64,000 bases of DNA from Triglochin maritima (lineage: Eukaryota; Streptophyta; Magnoliopsida; Alismatales; Juncaginaceae), in the NCBI GenBank assembly GCA_963682175.1, contig OY821772.1:12454743-12518742 (forward strand), in the 5' to 3' direction. The translations under genes were made by a program, and so were the position numbers. Numbering within the stretch: the stretch's first letter is position 1; every line of letters starts with the position of its first letter. The notes under the pieces are model-generated. The model did not search any database. It saw nothing but the letters and a program-made list of their open reading frames with translations, and was not told the origin of the DNA. Below, in pieces: positions 24,024-36,200 of this stretch.

Positions 24024-25433
24024 CGCTATGGGGGTTTCGCTCGGACGCCCGATAAACGAGTCACGTTAAGGGTGCTCTTAGAGACCGTTTAAAGTTATAT
24101 GGTGCACACCCTTCAATTTTATTCTGGGTCCGTCCCTGCGTATGCTAATAAGAAAACATTGTATCACATTTTGTTAATGTGGTGGCAAAAGGCTTTAGCT
24201 ACTTTCTGTTGGTTGTACCATGGGATTGGATTTGTCCATTGGCTCAATTGTTTTTCGAATTATATCCTAATGGATCGAGCTGCCGAAGTGATTAATGAAA
24301 CAATTGTGCCATCTATATTAGGGTTTTTCACAAAGTAGAATACTCCTACAAAAATCAATCAGCGTCTGTCATTTATTTGGCCATCATAACAGGTATAGAA
24401 GAGGTTTCAACAAGGGAGAGATGCGTAAGTGTAACGCCCCGAGCCGGAGAGGTGCTTACCTACCCTAATTTTAAGACGCCATATATGATCCACGTACCTT
24501 TTGTTGCATAGTATAATAATTCATCACATGTGGCAGATCATTCTAATCTGAAAAGCAAAAGGGCAAATAAATTGTGAACCCTTCAGCTCTTTAAGTATCA
24601 ACTGCTAACATACAATATCATAATTATGCTAAAAACATGAAGCGGCGTCAAACAAAGGATATGCGTATGAGTGAAATAATCAAACATCATCAAGACGCAA
24701 GCATTACAATAGAAAGACTCCTCTCAGATCACTTGAACCACAATTAATCTTTTCCTCGATCACTTTCAGTTAATTTCCTTCACATTTCTTGTTAGGTAAT
24801 TTTTTTACTGAAGAGACCTTTCGTCTGTTAGAACTTAGAATTAGAATCATAACACACAAGCTACCAACCTAGACACCAGGATGCAATTATGTACATATCA
24901 AAGAACCCACTGGGAAAGTTCAAGATGCATGTAAATTGGAATAACGAGAAGGACTAATACCACATGGTACAATCAGTAGTTGCTATCGACTATTTCGTCG
25001 TTAGGAGTTCAAATCCAATGATCACCATCTTTCTTTGTACGTTTCACCTTCTCCGTCAAAGAACACTCGTCCCATTCGCTAAACCATCTCTCTTCATTGT
25101 TTAAGTTCTCATTCGAATTTCTATTCACCATCACCAATATTCATCAAATATAAACACCAAACATCTTCTATAAGCCATGAATCACATCTTTGCTCTATAG
25201 AGTAAGGAAGATTAATGAACTCTTGATCAATCTAAATTTGAGCACGTCTAGATGATTCGGAATTTTGGACACACAAGTGGATAAGGTAGATTTGCTATGA
25301 TAAGTCCCACGGTGTGTTATCGAGTGTAATTTCATTCTTAAGTACTCAGATGCATATAACGTCCTATTCAATTCAATTACAACAAAGTATAATGCAAATT
25401 GTTTGTTTCCATGAGCCAACTTTGGTCTTTCGA
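24024..25433. other. Intergenic, no gene recognised
   Basis: No coding match. TGTAACGCCCCGAGCCGG at about 24431 looks like an LTR start, but I found no matching end. Confidence 0.5.
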
Positions 25434-26063
25434 CACTAGTGCATAAAAGGAAATATACGTCGGATATATGGCTTATATACGTCAGATATACGGCTTTTCA
25501 GACCTAACGTCTATCTATGTGTCGTATATACCTAGACGTCAGTCACTTAAAGGCCTACGTCTATTCGTCACCAATAGACGTCGGTTGGTAGCTCCCAACC
25601 GACGTCTATACTTAAGAATAGACGTCAGGTTAACCCAATAGCCGACGTCTATATTCTTACCAGATTAAAAAAAATACATTCATCTTGCACAACACATTCA
25701 TCCACAAATACACATTTATCCACATATACACAATCATCCAATGAGCATACACAAACACAATCATTCATCCACAAGCATACATACACAAACATTTGACATT
25801 CATTCACAAATATGGTTGATTATATTAAAGAACAAATTGTATGTTACTAATACAAAGAAACATGTAAAATAAAATTGCATGTTTAATTACAAAGAATGTG
25901 TTCATGATATAAAAACTTGTCAGTTTATTAACATGTTTCTAACAAAATAGTGAGTCATCGCTTGCGAGTCTCATCCAGCTCCTGTTGCGAGTAGGGATCG
26001 CTATTATATTGGAAGACCTATAAAAATACAAGTACAAAATATTAATATTTAAATAGGATCAAG

Positions 26064-26253
26064 CTCTAGTGAGCCCAGGGCTCATCAAATTTAGTTTAAG
26101 CCCCATACAATCTCACCATTGGATCTTATTTAAAGTTAATCTCACCATTCATTAGCATAACCATTTTTTTCTTAATCTACCTTACATTTTGAAATGAGTG
26201 GTGGATATTGTGGGGGCTTAATTTAGTTTGATTAAGCCCTGGGCTCACTTGAG
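26064..26253. mobile_element. Short MITE with about 40-bp inverted ends
   Basis: AGTGAGCCCAGGGCT near the left end and AGCCCTGGGCTCACT near the right end are exact reverse complements, and the similarity extends about 40 bp inward with a few changes. The target duplication is unclear. Confidence 0.7.
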
Positions 26254-26590
26254 AATTCCTGTATTTAAATAATAAAACTATAATTATACAACTGATCGAA
26301 TAACAATTTATATTACCTCAGTTAGGGCTACGTCTTGAGGTACAATTTTGAGGATTCCTCCATGTATCTCATAACGTAGTAACCACATTCCGTATTGTCA
26401 GTCTGCTTACGGCACTACAAAAATATAAATTCGCTAAATATATGTTTCATTACTTAACATAATTAACAAAAATGAGAGAAAGTACTTACTCTCATTCCAT
26501 GTCATGTTACTCTCGCATTTTTTGTTGTTCTTACTCCACCTAACACTCTGTAAACTTTCATTGTCCTGAGTAGCACGAGTTATTCAATAC

Positions 26591-26721
26591 GTGATTTTTG
26601 GGCCAAGGAAAGGGTGATGAAATCCCCCACCTCATCTCCTATAGGTGACTGCCCCTAGGTGATTTTCATACCTTAATCTAACAAACAACAAACCAAACAA
26701 ACACTCACCTCACTTTTGTTC
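26591..26721 (-). repeat. Fragment of Athila-type leader, inverted
   Basis: Read on the minus strand it matches the Athila leader near 3150-3260 and 61370-61500, including GGTGGGGGATTTCATCACCC, CCTTTCCTTGG and GAGGTGAGTGTTTGTTTGG. It lies inside the CACTA-like element. Confidence 0.7.
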
Positions 26722-27596
26722 AAATACAAATCCGACTAACTAATGCGCGTTTTCTAATAAATGATGAGTGAAAAAGATTATGTATCTTACGCCAGCAATC
26801 TACGACAGAAAACGTAAAATAATAAAAAATACGATGAATGAAAAGTCCTATATTATGAATGATTTAGCAAATATTGTCTAATCTTTAGTTATAGGTTATT
26901 AAAGGTCAAGTTGTTTAAGGAGTTGATGAGTTACTATCATAATACTAGCATATTTACAGACAATATGTAAATAATATTGAAAACTCAAAGAAGTAAGGCA
27001 ATAAACATTTAAAGTATTAAAAGCAACTATTAAAAACAATTACTTGGATTGACGGAAAATCATATTAAACACAAAATATCATGTTATTAATAACAATTGG
27101 GATTAAAATTTTGTTGAAATTTTGGCAGAACCTCTCCTAAAAATTTGATATGTAAATTTCTTCAAATCCTGGGATTAACAAAAAAAATGTATAATATTTT
27201 TCACTACATCACATTCACATTACAGATTTTTAGTTTTATCGCGTAGATGCAAATTGGTTAAAAGAAAACTAGACATTTTATAATTCCTCATAATGCAGAC
27301 AATAGTATTAGCTTGTTTTCGTATCATACATAAACACAAATGATTAATAAGATCAACATATTTATATGTCATCATCATATATTCCTTTGGATTAGCATCA
27401 CTAAGCTAGTTTTATATTTTCTCAACATGTTTATCAATAGATATAATAACTAAGAACAACAATGTCTTTATAAAACAAAAGTGCCCAAAAACTTGATAAT
27501 GTACATTTATTTATTATATATAACACCAAATTTGATAATAAACAAACAAAATATGCAGTCTTCCAACTCCTATATCTACTTAAAGATATGCATCAT

Positions 27597-27740
27597 CATA
27601 ATCCACTTAGAGAATCAACCACAAATCAAAACTTTCCCACGAAATCAAAATATGCATCATCATATATTCCAACTCCTATATCGAACAACATAATCCACTT
27701 AAAGAATCAACCACAAATCAAAACTTTCCCACGAAATCAA
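27597..27740. repeat. Direct duplication, about 90-bp period
   Basis: A block starting ATAATCCACTTA(G/A)AGAATC and ending CCCACGAAATCAA is present twice with near identity. Confidence 0.75.
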
Positions 27741-28626
27741 CACCAATCCGCAACAATGACGCCAAACACCGACCAAAAAACAAGTCAAAACCAAACCTTC
27801 CTCTCTTCCAAGCCTATTCCCACCCCTAAACCTTCTTCTCTTACAAACCAAATTTGTTATATTTTCAAATCTCAAGTTGAAATACAAATTAAAACCAACT
27901 GAAATGTATTTTTAAACGTAAACCAACTGAAATGTACCCCGAAGAAGGTAGTTTCGGTGGCGGAGGAGGTCGTTGCGGTTTGGTCGGGTTCAGTCGCAAG
28001 GGGGTTAGGGTTTGATCACGGAGGAAGTCGGGTTCGTCGGGGGTTTTGTCGGGATAAAAGATAAAAAAACTGAAGGGAGCGGTTCGACTTATAAGAACTA
28101 TAGACGTCGGCTATGCAATACATCTGACGTCTATAGGTCGACGTCTAAACGTGTGGGGAATAAACATCGAGGTATAGACGTTAGCTAAATTAATAGCCCA
28201 CGTCTATAGGTATAGACGTCGGCTATATGGGCGACGACTATTCACTATTCTGCACTAGTGTGAGCTGCTTTATTGAACTTGGGTCCCCTCTGAGCCATTG
28301 ATAACATGCCTTATAAGCAGGCCTAATATGTCACTTCAGTTCAAGTAATTAAACAAGTTTTTCAATGTCATGAGTTAGCATAGTTACTTCAACGAGTTAA
28401 GTTCGACTATTGTTTAGGAAGTGTGACATCTTGCATTCGGGGATGGTGAGTAATTTGCATTTACTCCCAGACACCAAAACAACACAAACAAATTTTCAAG
28501 CATTTGGTGCATTCACTGGGTGAAAAATACAATATAGTTGAGAAGCAAACACTAGTTTAGATCCTAACTCACATGCCCAAACTTCAATCGAGCTCACTTC
28601 CTACCAGAATCAAGTGTTTGTAGGGC

Positions 28627-29215
28627 TATAAATGGGGCGGGTTTGACATACCACCCCGCCCTGCCTAATACGGGTTGCAGACAAAAAAAACCAACCCACC
28701 ACCCGTATAGCCAACATAACCCAATATTTTCAATGTGTTTTCAATGTTTCATGTTGAAATGTTATTGTTATAACGGATGTTTGATGTTAGAGGTTGTTAT
28801 TATTATTTAGTTTGTGTTCTCAATATTTCATGTTGAAGTTTGTTATTGTAATTATGAGTATTATTGTTATAATGAATGTTTCATGTTAAAGTTTATTATT
28901 ATTATTTATTTCTTTTTATATATGAGGGTGAGTGTGAGCATGACTTTATCATTAGATAATTTGCTTACTTATGAAATGATCAGCTAGTTATCCACGAATG
29001 CGCATTTTAATTATTTCTCGATTTCTGATATATATTTTTATTTTTATTAGGAAAAAATATAAAAAGTCAAAGGATAACCCGCCAAATCCACTTAACTCGC
29101 CCCGTCCCGCCTAGTCCACCCTTAGGCGGGACGAGTAGCAATTTTTTATTTGGTCTCATCCTGTTTACCCGCTTAAATTAGACGAGACGGGTAGCAGTAG
29201 GGCAAAAATTTATCC
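28627..29215. repeat. Possible degraded MITE with GC-rich inverted ends
   Basis: TAGGGCTATAAATGGGGCGGG at the left and GGGCAAAAATTTATCCCGCCC at the right are partly reverse complementary. The interior has alternating GGGACGAG/CCCGTC-type stretches. No clear duplication or coding region was found. It lies within the 28261-29538 gap, which otherwise holds only the upstream region of the cyclin gene with a GAGAGAGA tract near 29431. Confidence 0.4.
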
Positions 29216-29538
29216 CGCCCAGCTTAAACTAGGGACATTGGACACAAAATCCACGTGTACCAAAACGTGGCGCAATACTTATTCAACTTGCAACTCAACC
29301 ATGTTTGATATGACCCAATGACCCGACCCAACCCGTTTGTCTGGTCTAAAGTCATCCATTGCCGAAAAGCAAAAAACTAAAAAAAACGAAACATAAAGAG
29401 ACAACAGACCTCACCGGTGACAAAAGACAACGAAGAGAGAGAGAGAGACAATACATCAACGCAATAGAAGTTTCTCTTTCCCCACTTCCTTTAAACTCCA
29501 ACCAAACCAAAACCCAACACACAGAAAAGGTAAAAAAC

Positions 29539-32193
29539 ATGGATTTCGACTTGGAAGATCCCTTGATCTCCAAACCAGCAGCAATGCTGGAGCTCTTCTC
29601 CTCCGAATCCGACCACATGTGCCAACTCCACAATCTCGGATTCCAGGAATCGCTTCGCCAAGACGCCGCTTCTCTCATACTACAGGTTGGTGTGAGCAGA
29701 TGAAAATAGTTTGCGTTTTGGTCCTTGGATTTTGTATATTTGCGATTTGGTCCCTACAGGCTCGGTTTTGCTGCCGCGACTTGGATTCTTATGTGGTCTA
29801 TCTCGCTATCAATTACTTGGATCGGTTTCTCTCCACCAGACTAACTCAAGTGAGAATGTGAATTAGTTGTTTTTTTATAACGAATTTGTGTTTAGCTACT
29901 TATTTTCTTGTTATTTACATATATGCTCCGAAGTCATTTTTTTGGCTAGTTAATTTCTCCCAAATCACTAACTCTTTATTTGGTGGCAGTTATAACAATG
30001 TTATGAGTTTGCCAACTTTTTTAGATTATTGTTAGTTTTTTTCTAAAATTCTTAAAGTTAATCTTGTGCAAATTACACATTTGTCTTTAGTTTCTTTTCT
30101 TAGCCGTAATGATACAGAAAAACAGCACCCTGTCTCACTCTATAGTCTCCCCTTGTAATTTCTCATCATGTTCTTTTTAAGAAACTGCTTAGTTAGTTAA
30201 TTACATTTTTCTTTTAGCAAGAGTGTGAGATTAGTAGAGCATGCTTTTGGGAGGAAAAGGCCATTGAATGATCTTGGGAGCATAATAGTATTGCTATTAT
30301 TACTTACTTTTAGTCCTATCATTGACATATATAAATATCAATGCAAACAAAAAATGTTGAATTTTCAGACTCGTATAAAAAGAATTGCAGAGTTACACTA
30401 ATTTATAATATTTATTTTTATTCAACTAAATATTCCAATATATATAGTCATAAAAGAGTAATCGAAGGAAAAGAAAACTATATGAAAGGGTAGTAAGCTA
30501 GTCAATAAATAATAAAATTGTCTAAATTCGTCGCCAATTTACACCAATTGTTCAAATTGGAGGGTGTTATATGCAAATCACTGTAATCGAACAACACTAC
30601 TTTCTCTACCCTTCTCAAATAACCGAAGTAGTGTATGATAATTTGTTTTCTTGTTGTCTGAGAAAAATTAAGAGGAACAAGAACAACCCATGGATGGTCC
30701 ACCTAATCTCCATAGCATGCCTTTCTCTAGCTTCCAAGATGAGCAAGGCCCACTTTCCCATGGAAGATTTCCAGGTGAAATATCATTCAACCCCCCAAAG
30801 ATCTAAACTTATGTAAATCAACTCCAATTCTCATGTTTTTTCTCAACTTTTCCGGTTGGAAGAGAGAGGAGATTGGAGTTGTGTATGAGCTGAAGAAGGT
30901 GAGGAGAATGGAGGTGGTGGTCCTTGGAGCTCTACAATGGAGGATGAGATCAATCACTCCTTTCTCTTTCTTTGCCTTCTTGCTTTCTTTCTTTGCATGC
31001 CAAGAAAGTGCACTCATGAGTTCCATCAAAGCTCGTGCTTCTCACATTGTTTTTGCGCTCCAAATAGGTAACAATTTCCCTCTACTTTTGCTTTAGTATT
31101 AGTGTATAATTATTTGCTTCGCTGAAAATTTGTGTATTTGGATTTTTGTTTGCAGAAATTTGGCTTTAAATATAATTTAAGAATGTCATATATCCACTAA
31201 ATAAGTCAAAATATCTTCTAAATACTTTAATTTTCAAAAAATAAATTAAATACTAAAGCTGAATTTCAACTTCTGTTTTAAAAACCGAACCGACGATCGA
31301 ACCACATTGGACAGAACGGAAGTTAACCGATCAATTCATTGAAAAAACCGAACTCATCATTAAACCAGATCGAACTGGGTTTGACCGGAAAAAACCAAAA
31401 ACATTGGTTAATTTGGTCATTGGTTGAACCCGGTCTGACATAAAAGATTAAAGTGCAGTTTGCATCCTAAAATATAAAAAGTAACAATTTACCTTAAAAA
31501 CAATTATTTTGTTTGAATTTAGCCCAAAAATATTATTTTGTTTCTATCATTAAACTTACAAAAATAATTAGTATTTTGGATTTGTGAAAAAGTAGATTAT
31601 GACAATGAAATAAAATTAATTAAAATTATGTAACCTTACGATTCATCTTTTTTTATGGTTGATGATCACTATACAATAACTAATATGTTTCAATATTTTT
31701 GTAAACTTCATTATTAATTTTAGTTATATATTGTATAAGGACTTCATTATTCAATCGGTCAAGACCACCGGTTGGACTGTCTGGAATCGGTTCAGTTCAA
31801 GTCTCGGTTTACAAAATGATGACATCATAATTGGTTGTACCATGTTGAACCATTTTCAACCAAACCGAACATTTATGGGTTTGCTCTTCAGCTCGGTTTC
31901 AAAAACCTTGGTTCCAACCAAGAGCATATGTAAGGAATGTTTCCAATTTTACATCTTTATTTTGCCAATTCGACATCAAATGAGCGTGGAAGAATGTTGC
32001 AGTGTAATAAATCAAGCTACAATATTAGGGTAAAGCAAAAGGAAAATTGTTATATTTTCAAAAATCATTGAAGATTATCCTTATGTTTTCGGTCAACCAT
32101 AACAGTGGTTGAGATAAAAGAATAGTCCTGCATATGCGGGTGTAGATTCAATTCAAATGTTGAATAAAGTAAGAACACGGAAAGAAAAAGAAA

Positions 32194-32237
<44 letters not shown>

Positions 32238-33062
32238 TAAAAATAAATCAACTTATAAGTGGGTAGTCACGTGTGTAAAATGAGTTATTGGTATTATTTT
32301 TTTTGATAAGCATGAGTTATTGGTATTCGAAAATGGATCAAGTAAAATTTGAGTTAATCTTACAAAATTCTTTTTCATAGGTTATAGGTAGATATTTAAA
32401 TGTCATTCAATCATGGCAATTAATTCGTTTCATTTTACAGAAAAAAACTGTGGACATTATGATTCGAATTTAAATTATCCTACGTTATGACAGTTTATAA
32501 CTTTATATGTATTTAATATTATTATATTTTGGAAAGGAATAAATTGAACTCATTCAATTGAGCAAGACTCATAGATAGAAGTCCAAATATCTCAAAGAAT
32601 ATTAAAAGCAGATTTTTCAGCAAATTATTATTTATTTGTTTATTTATATTTGCAGATATGAAGCTGTTTAATTACAAACCCTCAGTGATCGCTGCATCAG
32701 CAGTTCTCACAGCGACAAACGAAACATCCCCACTCGAATTCTCATCCTTCCTTAGCTCCATAACATCCTTTTCCATTATAAACAAAGTAAGAATATGTAC
32801 AAATTGCAGAATGATACCTCCAAAACTTATTTTCTTGAAGTTCCTAAAGTTTTATTTTCTTTTCTTGTTTGTGCTGCAGGAGGAAGTGTTGAAGTGCTAT
32901 AATCTAATGAAAGATGAATTGGGAAGCTGTGGTTGTCCGGCATCGTCGTCGAGCCACGAGACACCGGCATCTGTTATCGACTTCCACCACCACCACCATC
33001 ATATTTGCTTGTCTTGCTCCGACAGTAATGTGGCAACAGATTTGGCAAAGGACCAATTATGA
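29539..33062 (+). CDS. CYCD6: D-type cyclin, CYCD6;1-like
   Basis: Six exons fit canonical splice sites and keep frame: 29539-29685, 29760-29849, 30673-30774, 30863-31067, 32656-32786 and 32880-33062, giving 285 residues. D-type cyclins activate cyclin-dependent kinase at the G1/S step. The N-terminus MDFDLEDPL resembles Arabidopsis CYCD6;1. The cyclin box has YLAINYLDRFLS, PWMVHLISIACLSLASKM and LGALQWRMRSITPFSF. The C-terminal cyclin fold starts at KLFNYKPSVIAASAVL. No LxCxE retinoblastoma-binding motif is visible near the N-terminus, unlike most CYCDs. A six-histidine run lies about 30 residues before the end. The longest intron (1.59 kb) contains a TA microsatellite and a MITE-like repeat. 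CYCD6;1 in Arabidopsis is tied to formative divisions in root ground tissue; that role here is inferred only from similarity. Confidence 0.9.
31275..31915. repeat. Repeat in cyclin intron with AACCGAAC/GTTCGGTT motifs
   Basis: The left part is rich in AAAAACCGAAC and the right part in GGTTTCAAAAACC, giving loosely inverted ends. It looks like a degenerate MITE; boundaries are uncertain. Confidence 0.35.
32199..32232. repeat. (TA)17 microsatellite
   Basis: An uninterrupted TA run in the fifth intron of the cyclin gene. Confidence 0.95.
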
Positions 33063-33787
33063 TGGAGATTTGGAATGGTAATGTTGGTTGTACCCTTTTA
33101 AATTTTTGTTTGGTGAAGTGGAAAATTTATGGTAGAGGAATCTAAAGTTCAGAGAAAAGCACAAGAAGATAATTTGGTTTGTTTGATTTCTTTTGTTACC
33201 TTTTGGTTTCTAATTTGGACAAGAAGATGAAACGGAGAGACAATCTTTTGTTTTACTAATTCAATATGTTCGGCAACAACATTGCATGTCTAGTAGTTTC
33301 TGCTATGGTGTTAGATATACTTGTTTGGATACTTATTAGGTTTGTTAAGGTTTTTTATAAGTACAATGTGGTTTTTTAGTTAAATCGCAAAAATGTAATT
33401 TACATGCTGAAAAGTGAAAATTGATATTTAATTTCGACTAAGACTATAATTCTACGAGGTTCGTTAATTAACGTCGGGCATTCGGGTCAGAGAAAATTAT
33501 AAATGACCCCAAAACTAGCATGCACTACCACCACATGCATAGTGGTCAACCCATTATTGCAAAAATAAAAATAAAAACCACAAAAATAAGGAAAATGCGG
33601 GAGTGCAAAAAAGAGTGATCCCCCGTTTGTTCCAGAATTCACATTCATAATGCATAGTTGCAGATCAATCAAAAAAATAGCAACCGAACTCAAAAGAAAC
33701 GTTCATATAATCATATTACACAAACTGAACTTATATGGACAAACAAAACAAGATTCTAACGGTGGAATAGGAAAAACTCAGCATGGC
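33063..33787. other. Convergent 3' flanks of cyclin and receptor kinase
   Basis: No gene is seen. It should contain the cyclin 3' UTR and the kinase-pseudogene 3' flank. Confidence 0.6.
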
Positions 33788-36200
33788 TTAATCCCACCCA
33801 GGCGAGTTCGTAAACTGCACGCTTCTATTACGAGAATCACTCAAGGTGCTGCTCGGTACTTGAGAGTTCAGGCTTGACGAGGTATTTTTGAAGAAGACTA
33901 TGTTCTCCGGATTTCCAGATAGAATCTGAACAGACCTCGGAATTGGTGGCATCTTAACTTGCACTACACCTTCAAGAATCTGAACAACTTGCTTCATCGA
34001 AGGTCGACATGTCTCGATGCACCAACAAGCAACTTTACATATTTGTTCAAGCTCTTTCAGTTTACTGTTGCCCTCCAGTCTAGGATCTAATACGCAAAGA
34101 AGATCTCCCATCATTTTATCGTAAGCAAACGATGGGAAAAAACCTGATGTACCTTCTTCATTCAGCAGTTCAGAATTCCTTTTACCAGATATTATTTCGA
34201 AGAGCATCATTCCGTAGCTGTAGACATCGGCTTTCGATGTAATGGACATGCCAAGTAACCACTCGGGCGCTAGATAGCCCCTAGTTCCCCTAAAAGTAGT
34301 CAAAACTCTACTGAAGTCCCTCCCAACAAGCTTTGCCAAACCGAAGTCTGCAACTTTGGGAGCAAAGGAAGAGTCCAGCAGAATGTTCTCTGGTTTAATG
34401 TCACAATGAATGATGCAGTCCCTGCAACCCTCATGGAGGTAAGCCAGCCCCCTTGCTGTTCCAAGTGCAATTCTGTACCTTGTATTACAGTCAATCATAG
34501 AACTTTTGCCTCGGAAAATAGCATCGAGAGAACCATTTGGCATGTAATCATAAACAAGCAACCACTTTGTACCTTCAGAACAAAAACCTCGAAGACGGAC
34601 GAGGTTGGCATGTTGAATTGTCCCAATCGTGCTCACTTCTCTTCGGAACTGCTTTTCTCCTTGACTTATACTTTCAAGTTTCTTCACTGCTATGTCAGTG
34701 GAGTCTGGCATTGTTCCTTTGAATACATTACCAAATCCTCCCCCACCCAACTTCTCGTAGAAATTTTTCGTCACTCGCCTTAGATCCTTGTAGCTGAATG
34801 CTACTAAAGTGCCCTCCAACACCTGTAAATTTCTAAACTTTCTCTCCCGATACATCAAAAATAGCAAAAGAAGTGCTAAAAACAAGACAACTTCCAACAA
34901 GTACACCTAAAATCACCCATTTGACAATTCCTTTCCAGATTCTAGAATTTTGTTGCCCAGATGCTGCAATGCGAAGGAATAGTGTAGCATTGCTTCCACC
35001 ATCAGACAACTGATGAACATTGACAAGACCCACATACCACACCTTACACTCTTTTCCAAACGAATAATCAGTACAAATGCAATTCTTCAAGCAAATGGAT
35101 TTACATTCCTCGATATTCGAAACGGCATGAATTTCAGGATCATCCGGAAATCTCATGTTGAGCATTGGCTTGAACTCGTCCAGACGCCCACCTGAAGAAA
35201 TGTTACTACTGATCTCACACTGCAAAGGGATGTCCCTCACACATCCACCACTAAGATCACCCAAATCCCAACTCTTTGATGATGCCTCGGTAAAGCCACT
35301 CAAACAACTGCAAGGCAAGCTTCGCTTATCATCACAACTGCCAAAGGGGCCACAAGCAGAATAAACCTTGCACTGAGTCATTGGTTTCGACCACAACAGA
35401 GTCCACTTTTCGTCACCCTCAGACCATATCAGCTGCTGGATACGACCAGAGACATCCATCACAAATTTTGTGATGATAGAGCTATCCTGCATGCTATATA
35501 TAAAGTAATTGTCGCTATCATTTACCACGAAGGCGAAGCTGAAGAGATAGTTTGCTTTCATCTCTGGAACTTCGGTAAAGAACTGCCCGTTCCATTTCCC
35601 ACTAGTCCAATAAGTTATTGACATGTTCCACCTTATGACGTATTGACTACTCCCAGCAGGATCCATCTGAAGAGAGAAGATTCCAGGGGATGGGTCTTCT
35701 GAATTTTTCCACGACATGAGAACCGTATACTCCCCAGTAACAAGGTTCCGCCCGACTTTCGCACCAGGGAGCCATGTGTCAGTTGGGTGATCAAAATTTT
35801 GCCAAAACACCACAGAGGAGTTGGACCCATCTCTGAGAACAAGATTGCCAGAGTCTAGAATCTCAACAACCGTCGAATTGGAGGTTATTGAGCTAGAATT
35901 GGTGGACCAAATTGGAATGGCAGATTTGTTTTGGTTTTTTGGGAATTACAATATTCCCATCATCAGCAATTTTCGTAATTGAGGAAGAAGGGTCAGACAG
36001 AGGCATTTCTCTAGTGGCAACCCAGACCACAGACTTGTAGGACACCTTCTTGAACCATATGCCTAAGTAGTAGTTTTTGGATTTAACTGGTGAGAAGAAA
36101 CCAAACTCAAACTTGCCTTCTTTTGATGTCAGAGTCTGGTTCCCTGAGAGTTGATGGTTGGGGGAGATGGTTGTTCCTGCAAAAGTTAAGAGGATAATAG

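Larger units (their letters stand above)
25434..28260. mobile_element. Non-autonomous CACTA-like element with GACGTC subterminal repeats
   Basis: The ends are CACTAGTGCA (25434) and TGCACTAGTG (to 28260), in inverse orientation. Within about 230 bp of the left end and 180 bp of the right end, TAGACGTC and close variants recur in both orientations, the layout of CACTA subterminal protein-binding repeats. Flanking triplets are CGA and TGA, so a 3-bp duplication is only partly kept. The interior has no transposase. It holds a small inverted-repeat element (26064-26253), a piece of Athila leader (26591-26721) and a local duplication (27597-27740). Confidence 0.75.

Noticed and set aside
24431..24450. 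Possible LTR start TGTAACGCCCCGAGCCGG
   Set aside because: No matching end, target duplication or second copy in the window; not called as an element.
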